DNA of 64,000 nt from Epiperipatus broadwayi. Its lineage: Eukaryota > Onychophora > Udeonychophora > Euonychophora > Peripatidae. Positions within the stretch are counted from its first letter, which is position 1. Each line of letters begins with the position of its first letter. This document shows positions 47,361 through 59,419 of the stretch, piece by piece. The stretch is from the NCBI GenBank assembly GCA_028023455.1, contig JAQFVV010013297.1, positions 62,001 to 126,000 of the forward strand. The letters are read 5' to 3'. The notes beneath the pieces were generated by a model. It was not told where the DNA came from, searched no databases, and was given only the letters and a program-made list of their open reading frames with translations. The position numbers were made by a program, and so were the translations under genes.

Positions 47361-48571
47361 TAAAAAGATCCAGAAAAAACTGAAAGATGATGCTGAACGT
47401 ACAATCACTTCTCTCTCCAAAACCTACCTCTCCCTATATGCAAAAGTATGCCTTTTCAATCAGCTTGTAACTACAAAAATAACCTATTACTCACCAATCA
47501 TAAATTTCACTAAATCTTTCACTTCATCCATTTACTCACTTTGCAGCAAGCTATTATGGCACAGAAAAGTAGTCTCCATGTCTGTAAAATGACTTAGTCT
47601 TCCAACAACCAGAAATGGATTAGGTCTTCACTCCGTACACATTTTTCACAAACAAAAAAGTATTAATCTCCTAGCTGCACTGATAAGAAGTTTCCCAGCT
47701 CTCGAATGCATCCTTCAAATAACACCCACAGACTGACCACCACCTTTACACGGATATTTGTCTTTGCTCATAAACCAACTTCAAAGCATTTATGGTCAGG
47801 TGTCTTTTTTGGGTGTTGGTAGATACACCTATTGGACCTTTTATAACTACAGATCCTCACTCACCCATGCCAAATATGAACAATAGTTGTTTGTTGCAGC
47901 AATTTAAAAAATGGTCAATGGAACCCAAATTTTTTGACTTTCTTTTAAAGGTAAATCTTCATGCTCTACCTACCTCCTATTTCCTTAAATACAGCAGGTT
48001 TTACAACAAAATTGATGCTATTTGTTCCTTGTGCCACAGGGAAGAAGAAACACAACAGCACCTATTTCACACCTGCACAGCTCTAACAAATATCTGAGAA
48101 ATTATGATTAACACATATAGACAAAATAACATCACACTTGATACCCTAATAGAGACACTCAGTAAAAGCTCAATACCAGCAGCTTGTGCAGCAACTTTTT
48201 TGTTTATAATTTCTAATGCACCAGATGTACTTTCTGCCTTGGAGACAATACCACAAAGCACCCAGACGCATTCTCTAATAAGCTCAAACAACTGAAGGCC
48301 AGAGATGGCAAAATTTCACATCCAGATATATTTGCTGCTACATGGTCACTATTAAAAACCTGAGACAAACCATAACCTCAAAAAACAAATTATGACTTTT
48401 CTGTAACAAGAACAATTTTTTTGTTGTTGTTTGTTTTACATATTCCTTTTTTAACAATTTTTTCTGTTTGTTCCAAAGCTATATAGTTTTAAACCATGTA
48501 TTTTCAACAATGTAATTTTTGTAAACAACAAATTCATGTAATCTATTTTTGTACAATAAAGTATATTATTG
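47361..48571 (+). pseudogene. L1/Tx1-like LINE, 5'-truncated, inserted in the RTE copy
   Basis: Second copy of the element at 6.6-8.5 kb, starting just after the RT palm with QKKLKDDAERTITSLSKTYL, aligned to ELQEKILQ...LSKVYLLL there. Later parts: LLWHRK (47550), KWSMEPKFFDFLLKVNLHAL (47905), the complete zinc knuckle CSLCHREEETQQHLFHTC (about 48025-48080), and a C-terminal end at TGA 48361. Premature stops are TGA at 47590, 47732 and 48095, and a frameshift lies between 47750 and 47880. The 3' end has AATAAAGTATATTATTGAAAC without a long poly(A). No clear target duplication. Confidence 0.8.
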
Positions 48572-49060
48572 AAACACAAATATCTTTGTCAAATTATTAA
48601 TACAAATGACAGCATAGTGGATGAAATTCATTATAGAATTAAACTTGGATGGAATGCTTTTGATAAAAATAATTTAAAATTAAAATGAAATATGCCTATA
48701 TGTTTGAAAAGGAAGTTTTTAATAGAAGTATTTTGTCAGTTTTTTATCTATGGTTTTGAAATTTGGACACTTAATGGAAGAGTAATTCGGAAATTTCAGA
48801 TGATTCAAAGAAATATGAAGAATTGTGGGTTAAAAGTAACAAGATGAGATCAGAAATGAAATACATAGGTGGGAAAACAAACAGGTAATGCTCACATTTT
48901 TGAAAGAATTAAAAAACTGAAATGGAGGTGGACTGGACATATTCCACGAAGAGATGAGAATAGAAGGATAACTAAAGTCTTGAATCCAGATTACAATATA
49001 TTATAAAAGAACTAAAAGGAGACTATATGTGAGATGCACATAAAACAAGCTGACAGATGT
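48572..49060 (+). pseudogene. RTE-like element, 3' part of the split copy
   Basis: Resumes the RTE after the inserted LINE: CQIINTNDSIVDEIHYRIKL followed by GWNAFDKN, then the KRKVF, YGFEIWTLNG and QMIQRNM blocks and KKLKWRWTGHIPRRDENRR, all with shifts and stops. The order follows the C-terminal half of the RTE protein in the 54-57 kb copy. Homology fades near 49060, before the end of the element, so the 3' tip is lost or very diverged. Confidence 0.75.
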
Positions 49061-49754
49061 CCCATTTTGATTTCAAGACAAATGACAATTTCTGATAGGT
49101 GGAGGTCTCAAAGCAATTTTTGAGTCTGTCTTTTTGAAAAAGAAGAATTGTTATTTTCAGTAATTTGTTTACATATTTAAGCTTATTTATGCAATGTATT
49201 TGTAAAATGTTTATTTTAAACCTAAAAACTACATGATTACAATAACATTTTATTTGAAGATATTTATTTTTGGAAGATAAATCATTAAACCTTAGTTACA
49301 GTGTAGCTAAAGCAATTCTTATTGGATAACAAAAATACCTTTTTTAAACATAGGTAAAAATATTTCTTTTATAATTTTAATAATAATTTAATTTAATTTT
49401 GAATTTTTAAGTCATATTTTCATTTTTTGACAATGTGTAAACCAAAACTCATTTCTATTTTTAAAATGGGAATTCAGATATGTAAAATTTTGATCCAAAA
49501 TCATTATGAATAGATATCATATTTCCAATAGTGACATATGCCATTGTTATAGTTAAGAACTCCATTTAGTTATTTATTTTCTTATTTTTCAAAATTCAAA
49601 TATGAATTCTTAGAATGCTTATTACTTGGAAGTTTACATTTGTCATAAATAATATAAAGATTATTAACATATGATATAGCAAAAAGATTGAAGTGTAAAA
49701 ATAAAATGGTGCAAATATACATGGTTCTCACTAATGTCTTTCAACTATGAAAGG
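49061..49754. other. AT-rich sequence, no gene seen
   Basis: No coding or repeat signal recognised. Confidence 0.45.
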
Positions 49755-49960
49755 AGGATGTGAATCCTGAACAGATTACATTGAATTCCAAGAGATTATA
49801 AAACATTTAGAAGCAGACCATATATGAGATGGATGAACTAGAATTTTGTTGATATGTTGTTGAGAAGAAAAACTAGGGATCAGAGAAATGGATTAAACTT
49901 GGAGAGCTTTTATCCTGCAGAGGATCATAGTGGATGAAAAGTGAGTGAATGAATAAGTAT
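49755..49960 (+). pseudogene. RTE-like 3' end fragment
   Basis: TTCCAAGAGATTATAAAACA, CAGACCATATATGAGATGGA and AACTTGGAGAGCTTTTATCC match the 795-1042 tail in the same order. It may be the missing end of the preceding RTE copy or a separate insertion. Confidence 0.65.
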
Positions 49961-50863
49961 GATAATGCATATAAATTTTGTCAGTTATTATAATTCGGCT
50001 AATTCTGGAGTTTAAGATCTGTGGAAAGTTCCCAACTGTCATTTATGGTACTTCCCCTTTTTTATGAACTCTTAAGCAATATAATGATCTGATTATTTAT
50101 TTTTAAAATGGTTGATAAAAATTTAAATGATTGGTGTTTTAATAATTTTAAATATGTATGTTTATTTCACCATATCTTAAAAATTAAGCTACCTAACAAC
50201 TTCTGGTCTCTAAAGCTATGACTAATTTACTTTTCTAATTAATATCAATTTTTATTTTATTTTATGGTTAAGCATTAAAAAATAGATATGGGGATATGTT
50301 CAATATGTTGGAACATGTTGATGTATTTAAAATATGCATTTTTTAGACAACAGAATAATAAAATATGACAAAGAAATCTGTAGAGATGCAACCAGATCAT
50401 AGTTTCAATAGAGACTTTATTAATGTCTTCATTTTCTACTACTGTATATATATATATATATATATATACATTTTTCATTCATTAACTATGCCATTTTCAC
50501 TTGCAATTAATCCCATCTGCTTAGGTCAGTGACTGCTAAATTTTATACACAAAGGGATAAACACAATGATTTTGGATTGCCTTGAATCTGTTGATGAGGC
50601 TCTGTTCACATTTATTTTGTAACCAACTGACTTTAATGTTGGATCTGGAAAAAGGAGTTTGTTTGAAGTCTCATAAAAATTTTATTTATTCCACCATAAT
50701 TCTTCAATTATAAATTATTTTCTGATCATCCAAAAAATAACAATCTTCATTTGAAAAAAATCTTAGATGATGAAGTTATATTTTGAGAAACATTTTTTAC
50801 ACATTTTCTGTGAGGCAACTTTTTTCCTGATATGTTGAGAAATAATATGTTAAAATAAGGTAG
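49961..50863. other. AT-rich sequence, no gene seen
   Basis: Contains a (TA)n microsatellite at about 50443-50468; the minus frame over it is an artefact. Confidence 0.45.
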
Positions 50864-50965
50864 TCAAGCATTGGTGGCCTAATGGTTAGCATAGCTGCCT
50901 TACAAGCTGCTGGCCTGGGTTCACTTCCCAGTCAATGCATTTGACACATGAGAGAAAAAAAGAAC
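50864..50965 (+). repeat. tRNA-derived SINE, copy S5
   Basis: GTCAAGCATTGGTGGCCTAA, GGTTAGCA (D-arm), GCCTTACAAGC (anticodon arm), GGTTCACTTCC (box B), and an A-rich end. Target duplication is not clear. Confidence 0.78.
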
Positions 50966-51424
50966 AGGAAGTCATTTCCAAGTAGTAGACTTGAATGTTC
51001 CAATAATATTTGTCAGGTTAATATTTAATTAAGTATTTTTAATTTTAGTACAGGAATTTTTGATGGAGCAGGAAACCACTACAGAGGAATAGATTTGAGA
51101 GTGACAATAATATTTCTTAGAGTAATATTTAACTGAGTAGTTAGTAGTGTCAGCAATTTTTCTCCAAACAGGAGCATCTTATTTACCATTAGAATATTCT
51201 AATGCTAAAAGAAGCTGTTCATAAAATATTTACATCATGATCTTAACTATTGACAGCCAGCATCCCAAAAGAGTTATTTTTAGAAATTATTTTAGATTTA
51301 GTCTTACATAAATGAGAAAAATAAGTTAGTCTACAATACAAGGTGACATTAAATAACATGTGATAGGATTGGTTGAAATCTATTTTGCAAAAGGTAATAT
51401 GCAGTTGGTGATATTTCTATGTTG
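50966..51424. other. AT-rich sequence, no gene seen
   Basis: No coding or repeat signal recognised. Confidence 0.4.
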
Positions 51425-52195
51425 TTCAGATGAAAAGTTTTGCATGTCATCTTTCCACATTCAATTCTAAAATATCATTATGGCAAGCATACACAATCCT
51501 CCATCCAATCTTACATCCTATAATCAACACATTTTATTACAATAATCAGAAACTGGTATCCAACTTTAAAAGATGGAGTCTAGAGGCCAAATACCTAGAC
51601 TTCCTCATTAAATACAATGTTAATGGTCTACCTACTAATCACTTCCTCTTTTACAAATGAGATCACAACATAGACCCTACTTGCAGCATTTGCATGAACG
51701 GTGATGAGACATTGGAACACCTCTTCTCACAATGTACGGGATTCAGAGTGATCTGAGAAATCATACTCTCCAACACCAAGATAGATTTCCAACTGATCTC
51801 ATCTCTGAAGGATAGTATCAACACTAAAACCTATCCAATAATACCTCTCTCAATATTTCTGAACTATGCCATATGGGTTACACGTTGTAAACTAATCATG
51901 GAACACCCACAACCTACTATAAAACAGGTTTTTTCCAAAATAATGATTAAAATCCAGAAGAGAGACCAACTCCTGGCATCGTCAAAAACATTTGAGGATA
52001 CTTGGACATTATACAATATACCAAACTAACAATCAGATAACAAATATGTGAAAGATCTAATGTTCACACCATATTGCACAACATAGACTCATCAGAACCC
52101 AAATGGAAATAACAAGATAGTAAGAACAACAATGTAAACCTCAATTGTATGGTTACACATCACTGTATACATTAGAAATAATAAATTGTTATTGA
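51425..52195 (+). pseudogene. L1/Tx1-like LINE, C-terminal fragment, third copy
   Basis: The plus frame reads FNSKISLWQAYTIL, then FKRWSLEAKYLDFLIKYNVN, aligning with the C-terminal third of the 6.6-8.5 kb copy (SKIKLWDAHRIL; FFKYWALESKYLDYLLKINL). A zinc knuckle CSICMNGDETLEHLFSQC follows at about 51680-51735. Premature stops are TGA at 51658-51660 and TGA at 51754-51756, the second at the same position as the TGA at 48095 in copy 2. The frame then continues FLNYAIWVTRC and IQKRDQLLASSKTFEDTWTL to its stop at 52027. The 3' end AATAAATTGTTATTGAAAC resembles that of copy 2. RT palm absent. Confidence 0.8.
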
Positions 52196-53240
52196 AACTA
52201 AATGAATTTCTTGCATTTTGTTTTTAGATTATCATTGATGAAAAGATAAGAGATCTGGTACTATGGTATTATTTAAATTTGCTCATTAATTGATGAAATT
52301 GAAGGTTAAGATAATCTGCCTGCAAAGGGAGTACTTTTTATCACTTTCAAATTGCATTCTTTCCATGTTTTAGTTGAATAATAGCATAAATTATGAATGA
52401 AGTAGTTCTTTTGTTAAGGCTTCATATGTCACAATGGTTCTCAAACACCATATTAAGACCTCTTGAATGACTAATCATTTCATTATTTTAAACTGAGAAT
52501 TTTAGTGCAATGATAGAGTGATGGATTTAAGAGCTAAAGTTCCTTAATTGGAGAAAAATCTGACACTTCTTCTCCTTGAATATCATATGATCTCCCAAGA
52601 CAAAAATATTCCATTATCGAACTAGTTGAAGAGTTAATACTATGCTTATGCAATTGTAATATATACTTCCTTGAAATTTTGATTATTTCACTCATATTGT
52701 AATACTATAGCAATGGGGTGCACTTTAGGAACCAAACAACTCCTTAAAAATTTAACTCTCCAATCCAATCCAAGATTCTTTAAAGTTTTTCTGCCATTCT
52801 TTAATTAGCCAATGTTTTTCTACATTTGAGTGATCTATTTCCAGAAATGGTTGCTCAGTTTAAATAATCAGATATAAAAAGTCCTTTCAGTGATATATTG
52901 CTCAAGAATTCATAAGAAATTTGTTCACTAAAAGAAATAGATCTGGAAAGTGATCTACAACTTTTATGCTCCAGAGCTGGCCATCATCTGCTAATGTGAC
53001 TGCTAGTTTAATTTGGCAAATGTTTTTGGTTATTTTAGTATATTTTTCATTTAATCTTGAGTAGATACTCATTAAAAAGTTTAACACAGCACAATATATG
53101 CATACATTCCAAAATAAAAGTAAAGGCGGAAATATTTATTTAATTAAATACATATAAATTTATGAATACTGTGTTTCTATTTTCATTTTATTAATTAGTT
53201 TTCACCAAGAAAAGACACTTGCTACTGTATATAGTAAGTG
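52196..53240. other. Sequence with a possible decayed ORF, minus strand
   Basis: Most is AT-rich without signal. On the minus strand 52740-53090 several pieces look protein-like (for example LADDGQLWSIKVVDHFPDLF, and EKHWLIKEWQKNFKESWIGL in another stretch) but are broken by stops and shifts. I recognise no family; it may be a dead transposon or cellular pseudogene. Confidence 0.25.
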
Positions 53241-53264
53241 AATTGGAGAGATTTTGTAAAGAAA

Positions 53265-53500
53265 CCCAGGTGTACCCAGCCTATGTAAATGTCTTTTTTT
53301 TTTTAATTTGTTGCTTTAACAAGTTATTTTTAAGATTTAATGTAAATAATATTACATAAATAAATGTCAGAAATGTACCCAGCCTGAAAGACCATCATTT
53401 TTGTAAAAAAGAATTTAATTGGTTGCTTTAATTTATTTATTATAAGATTTGATGTAAATTAAACAAAAGATTTTAATACTATATAAATAAATGTGAGATA
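53265..53500 (+). repeat. Two-copy ~115 bp direct repeat
   Basis: TGTACCCAGCCT, then TTGTTGCTTTAA / TGGTTGCTTTAA, then AAGATTTAATGTAAAT / AAGATTTGATGTAAAT, then CATAAATAAATGT / TATAAATAAATGT recur in order. Another TGTACCCA is at about 53576. Confidence 0.6.
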
Positions 53501-53600
53501 ATCACAATTGAAAAATTGAAAGAAAAAAAAATGTTTGGAACAACCTGGCCTGTTTGGTACTAATTATTTCAGAAATGTACCCAAAAAGGTATTAGTAAAG

Positions 53601-54094
53601 CTAAATTGATAAATATCCCTGCTACAGTTGATATGTGAATTTGAGAGCATTATGGACAACTGCTTCATTAAAAAATTATGGTTTATTAATGGTGGCATTA
53701 CTTCATTTGCATAAAATATGCTTCATAATAAAAATTACAGAATATTAAATATAAAAAATAGAATTATTTCCTCTGCATAAAATGCTTATAGTATAAATTA
53801 CAGTTTAGTTAGGTATACTTATTTTTTAGTTAAGTATAATTATTTATTTGCAAAAACAAATTTAAAATTTTTTTCCCGATTTTTCGGTTGTGAATTTGAC
53901 TGAAAATGTAATAGTTTTTTTTTAATTGGTTATGAATTTGACACATAACATTATGGACAAACATACATACATTCACATGGATTTTATATATAATGATTTT
54001 AAAAGCTTCTAAATTAATTAATACCAATTTTGCAACACCATTTAAAAATAAATTTTGGAGAAAAACAAAAAAGAATTTGGAATTAATTTATAAA
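53601..54094. other. AT-rich sequence, no gene seen
   Basis: No coding or repeat signal recognised. Confidence 0.4.
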
Positions 54095-56945
54095 TATTTA
54101 TTTATATCATCATTATCAACTATCACCAGTCCACTCAAGGATGATCCCTCTTCTCTGATCTCTAGCCTCTCTTCTCCACATCACTCCTGTACACCCTCTT
54201 TTTTTATTTATGTATCTCACATGTGATCTTTTTCTGGGTCTTTTACAATCTCTTGGAACCCAATTTAAGATTTCAATTGTCCATCTATTATCATCTATTT
54301 TAGCAATATGTCCAGTCCAACTCCACTTCAGTTTTTAAATCTTTCAATAATGTCAGTAACATCTGTTTGTTCTCTTACCCATATATTATGTTTTCAATCT
54401 ATTCTTGTTACTCTTAACATGCATCTCTTCATACTTCTTTGAGTGGTCTAAAGTCTCTGCATTGCTCTTCTATTAAGTGTCTAAGTCTCAGCTGCATAAG
54501 TACATACTGGTAAATAATATTTATTAAAAACCTTCCTTTTCAAACACATAGGCATATTCCTTCTAATATTAAGTTATTTCTACCAAAAGCAGTCCAACCA
54601 AGTTTAATTCTATGATTAATTTCATCTATTATATTTCCAACTGTAGTAATAATCTGACCAAGGTATTTGTAGTTTATTAACTTTTTCTTACTCATCATAA
54701 TAAATCATCATTTTTATTTTTTGAGATAATCCATTGAACATTACTTTATTTAACATTTACTTTTATTCCTACTTTCTTACTTTCTTTTGATAACTGTTGT
54801 AACATTTCCTGAAGCTTTGAAATGTTATTTGCAAAAACAACTACATCATCTGCAAAATATAAATGTCTTAAATAATCTCCATTTACTTTTATTCCTTTTG
54901 CTTTCCATTTTAATTCACAAAATACTTCTTGCAGCACTGCTGTAAAAAGTTTTGGAGATATGCTAACCTTCCTAGTATCATCATGTTTTTTTAATTTTTG
55001 CTCTTGTATTTTTATAAATATTTTTTTAAAATATGACAATATCCTGGATCTATACCTTGATGAACCAATGCTTTAATCACTGAAGAAATGCTTATAAAAT
55101 CAAATGCCTTTTCATAATCGACAAATTCAAAGCATAATGGCAATTCATATTCATTGGTCCTTTCTACAACTTCTCTCAATACTGTACTGGATATGATCTA
55201 CTATACTAAAGCCACTTTGAAATCCATCTTGTTTTTTGGTTAGTTAAAATTCAATATTCTCTGGACATGAGTTAGAATTGTAATTATCTTGGTAAAAATT
55301 TTGTATAAAACTGATAAAAGACTGATAGGTCTCTAATGTCTAATATCTTCTTTATCACCTTTTTAAAATATTAAGACTGCATTCTTCTAATCATATGGTA
55401 CATTTTTATCATTTAGACCTTTGTTATATAATTTTGTCAAAAAAATTTCTAGTTCATCTGTTTTTTTTAATATATCGATTATAATTCCATCATTACTTGG
55501 AGCTTTTCCCTTCTTGATAAATTTAATTGCATGTCTCACTTCTTCATTTAAGATACTGTGAAACTCAGAAGATATTATAGATGTAGGAGGTACTTATTCT
55601 TTATTACTATATAATTCTTAATATAACTTTTCTACTCATTTCATGATATCATCTCTCTTTTTACTACCTAATAGTTCCATCTTTTTTCTTATTGTAGTTA
55701 TAAATTTCTTACCAATACTAAAATGTTGTTTTACTCTCTTGAGACTTTTATTCTCTTCTATAGCTTTCCTTGCTAGTTCACAATTATACTTTCTTATATA
55801 TTCAACTCTTTTTCACATCATTTTCCAAAATTCGAGATATTCAATCCTTCTTAATGCATTATTTTTATATATCTTCATATTCTTTATTTTATTCATAAAT
55901 TTTCTAGTCTCAGTAGAAATTTTATTGGTCAATTGCTGCTTTTTTATACCAGTTATCTTTGTTGCAGTTTTTAAAAGTATATCAGTTATTTTCCTATTAA
56001 TTTCATTCAAATCTGAATCGTGTTCAAAATCTACTAATACTTGACAACAATTTGCAAATTCTAATTTAAATTCATTAGAATGTTTCTGAAGATTAGGAAT
56101 CTCAACTATAAATATTATTTTTATTAATAATTTTTGTCTCTCTAGTTTGCATTAACATATATCTTGCATCTTACTAATTGGTGACCATGTCATGTAGGGA
56201 ATTTATTAAGGACATTACAATCTTGAAATATGTATTTTCTGTTAGTCAAAATGTAATCCAATTCTGCTGTTTCTTCATCTGGATGTTTCCATGTCCATTT
56301 ACTTTTAACATTTTTTTCAAAAAACGAATTCAGAATATAACGGTTTTCTTTCTGTAAACTCCACAAGTCTATGTCCTTTTTCATTTCTATTATAACAACT
56401 AAATTTACCTACAGATTTTCATCTTTCATTTGACTACCAATTCTAGCATTAAAGTCTCCCATAAAAATTTTAAAATGTTATTTACTGTGATCAAAATTCT
56501 TTTATATATCCTTATAAAAATCTTACTTGTTGGGGCAAAAACCTGAATTATCTGCATTTGGTATCTGCTATTAAGTTGTATAACTAATCTTGCCACTCTG
56601 CCTGATACACCAAAAATCTCCCCAATGTTGTTCTTCCACTTTTTATTTATAATGAATCCTACTCCACTTGTATTTCCAATATTTGTGCCTTTATAATAGA
56701 GTATATGTCCACTTTTTAAATCAATTGTCTCTTTATCTTTTATTCTAACTTCACAAAGTCCAATAATGTCCCATTTAATATAGAATGTTCTTTTTCCAAT
56801 TCTTGCAATCTTCCTTCACTTGAAAGTGATCTGCAGTTGTAAGTACCTAAATAAAAAGTCATCATCAAATGGCAGTCTGTGTCTGCAATCAAGAGATTCT
56901 TAGCACCCTCCACTGTCAGCCACCACCTCCTGGGAATAAGAACCT
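54095..56945 (-). pseudogene. Long, decayed RTE-like retrotransposon
   Basis: The largest RTE copy, on the minus strand, about 2.85 kb; the family is about 3.2 kb. From its 5' side: an APE-type endonuclease N-terminus GTYNCRSLSSEGRLQELE (near 56800-56850); the endonuclease C-terminus with WKHPDEETAELDYILTNRK (56190-56384); a linker; then the RT. The RT palm retains LRHLYFADDVVVFANN (near 54810-54870) with both catalytic Asp present, and SPKLFTAVLQEVFCELKWKA before it. The C-terminal tail and the TGA/ATCATC 3' tail lie at 54095-54330. Many stops and shifts break the frame, so it cannot be active, although the order of domains is complete. A plus-strand 133-codon frame at 55643-56044 is its antisense shadow. 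This copy is the best source for the family consensus in the window. Confidence 0.85.
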
Positions 56946-59320
56946 TGATTTATTTTTGTTTGTCATGATTGTATATATCTATTAGGGAAAAACTTTTCAT
57001 TCACACACACTTTCACTTTGTCTTATCAGACAAGTCAGAAGAAAGGCAATGGTGTTTCTTCATCTTAAACTCAGAGATAAAAAGCCAATAAACTCATCAT
57101 TCTGGCTAGTTCATGTTGATGAATAACCCATGTATGTTCATATACAATATGAATAATCACATAGTAATAACAGTTGCAATGACAAGAACATAAGGAGTCA
57201 ACATTAGGAAAAACATTATTTATATAAAAATAAATATATAAAATGAATAGTTCAACATTTTACTCTTAAATATTAAAACGTATTCAATATTATGAATCAA
57301 TAAATTGGTCTTTATTTGTTAGAAATATAAGTTTATAAAAGAAAAATATCTTAAAACATCATATTTGAAATTTACAAATATTGAAAATATAATAATAAAG
57401 TAAAATTATAATGAGATTAATTTTTTTTTCTTATTGACTAATTATCATATTGCTATTGGAAAAGTAATTAATGAAATATTTGTTGAATGAATTCCATTTT
57501 TAAACATGTATGAATAATTATAAAATCATCACAAAGCTATAAAATTCTGTTTTAAAATTTAAAATTGCATTTATGTTTATTAAATTTTGATAAACGTTTA
57601 ATGCTATAGTGTTTGTCAGTGCATAATGATTATAACAAGTTGTCTTTTTGTCATCCCTTTGAATTTTTTAATATGTAATTTTAAGCATAAACATATTTAT
57701 AAAAAAATCTATGTGTAAATATCAAAATATTTATTTTTTTAATAATTACTATGTAAATATTTTCTAAAAATAATCATAAAAAAGTTATTAAATTATATAA
57801 TTTGTTTTTGCTTATCACAAACTGACTTTCTAGGTTTTTGTTTGTTTCTTTGTAGCTTTTCTCTGTGGATTGCTGAAATCTTCAGGGTTTTTTTCAACTT
57901 ATCATATTTATTTTATTGTCAATTTATACCATCAAATGAATATGAAACTGGTAAAATACTAGTAAAAATAGATGGAGGAGTGATTTGAAGCTGAAATACA
58001 GTAGCATCATCACAGTAGCACCAATTATCATTATCATTGAGAAAATCAAGTATCATTCTTCTTCTATGTGAAGAAGTTTTTATTATCATTAGTCAAAAAA
58101 TTTTGATTCCAATTTGTAATGAGATCACCTTCCACAAATGTAGAAATCTTTTTCACAAATGTGACTACCAATATTTTTTGAAATCTAAATCATTTTTATT
58201 ATGGCTGTGGTATCTTGGAGGACTGTTATGTCAGTTAATGACTACACAGAGATACAGTAACTCACTTCAAAGACGGCTTGCAATATATTGATGAAATCTC
58301 ATTTAGCCTTGTCACATTATGGTGTACTGAAGAATTACCATGCCACATTATTACTTGAGTCACAACAGTTCTGTCACATAGCATAATCTTTTCTGTGAAC
58401 AGACTTTTTTTTTTAAAATTTAAAGTGGATTCTTTAACTACTAATTATAAGAATTTCTAATACAGAGAACTAATACATGGTATTTGCTTCTAAAATTCTT
58501 TCAGTTTATCATTTAGCCATGAAAATCTGTCTTATAATAGATAAAAGAATGTATGTATATAACTATAAATATTATGTGAAGATGTGAAAGATTTATAATT
58601 GAAAGGGGAAGGGATTTTGTTAAATTAATTTTGATCTGACATAGCTTGTGCCAGATTGTTGCACTTGTATAAAGGTAATTTTATTTGCTGTATTTGAAAG
58701 TTTGAACGATGTAATATAATCATATGTATTATTATATTTTGATTGGATAATTATAATCAATTCTTTTACAAACCTTACCCTAATCCAGTTTCTACTAAAA
58801 TAATTTTAAAAATTATTATATCAGATCAGCAGATGTTTTTTCAGCACTTAAAGTGATATTCTCTGGATTATTATTTCAACCAATGTGCTTTCTGATCTTC
58901 AAACTGCAACCAATTTTCAATGACTGACTAAAAATTAACCATCATTATACACCAGTCTTTAACTCAGACAATGGTGAACAATATTGATTATATGCTACCT
59001 TTGGAACTCAACTATATATGAAAATTCAAGTCCGAATTTCACAAATGAAAATAGCCATCCAAATTTTCCAAGAGCTCTTGCAATGATACTCTGAACAAAA
59101 AAAAAATTGTTTTACATCAATTGACTTTCGACTACAGATTGCCCATGTAATAATTCTGCAAAAAAATCTATTGTAACTCTTTTAGATAAATAAAGATTAT
59201 CGTTGAAAACCTAAAGTATAATTATTGTTCCATTAAATAAATAAAAAGAATTCTTTTAATGTTTTTTTTTTTTATTGTTTTAAAAATCTCTTCTTATTAA
59301 TTTATTTTTTTATTGTTACT
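56946..59320. other. Long stretch with no gene seen
   Basis: AT-rich. An 84-codon plus frame (58037-58291) has no family signature. The RTE 5' untranslated part may extend a short way beyond 56945, but its limit is not visible. Confidence 0.45.
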
Positions 59321-59321
59321 A

Positions 59322-59418
59322 CCCCCCCCCCCATATGTCAAAACGTCGGCCGGGAAGTGAACCCGGGACAACTGCTTATAAGGGAGCTGTGCTAAGCACT
59401 CGGCCACCGACGCTTGAC
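59322..59418 (-). repeat. tRNA-derived SINE, copy S6
   Basis: CCGACGCTTGAC end with CGTCGGCCGGGAAGTGAACC at the other: acceptor halves GCGTCGG and CCGACGT pair perfectly apart from one G-T pair. The A tail is replaced by a run of C (on the plus strand) before the body. Confidence 0.78.
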
Positions 59419-59419
59419 T

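Noticed and set aside
55643-56044. 133-codon plus-strand ORF, the longest after the LINE RT
   Set aside because: It is antisense to the decayed RTE element and has a low-complexity Phe/Leu/Ile/Ser translation.
5570-59418. The six tRNA-like sequences as functional tRNA genes
   Set aside because: They have A tails, target-site duplications, altered box B and variable arms; they are SINE copies.
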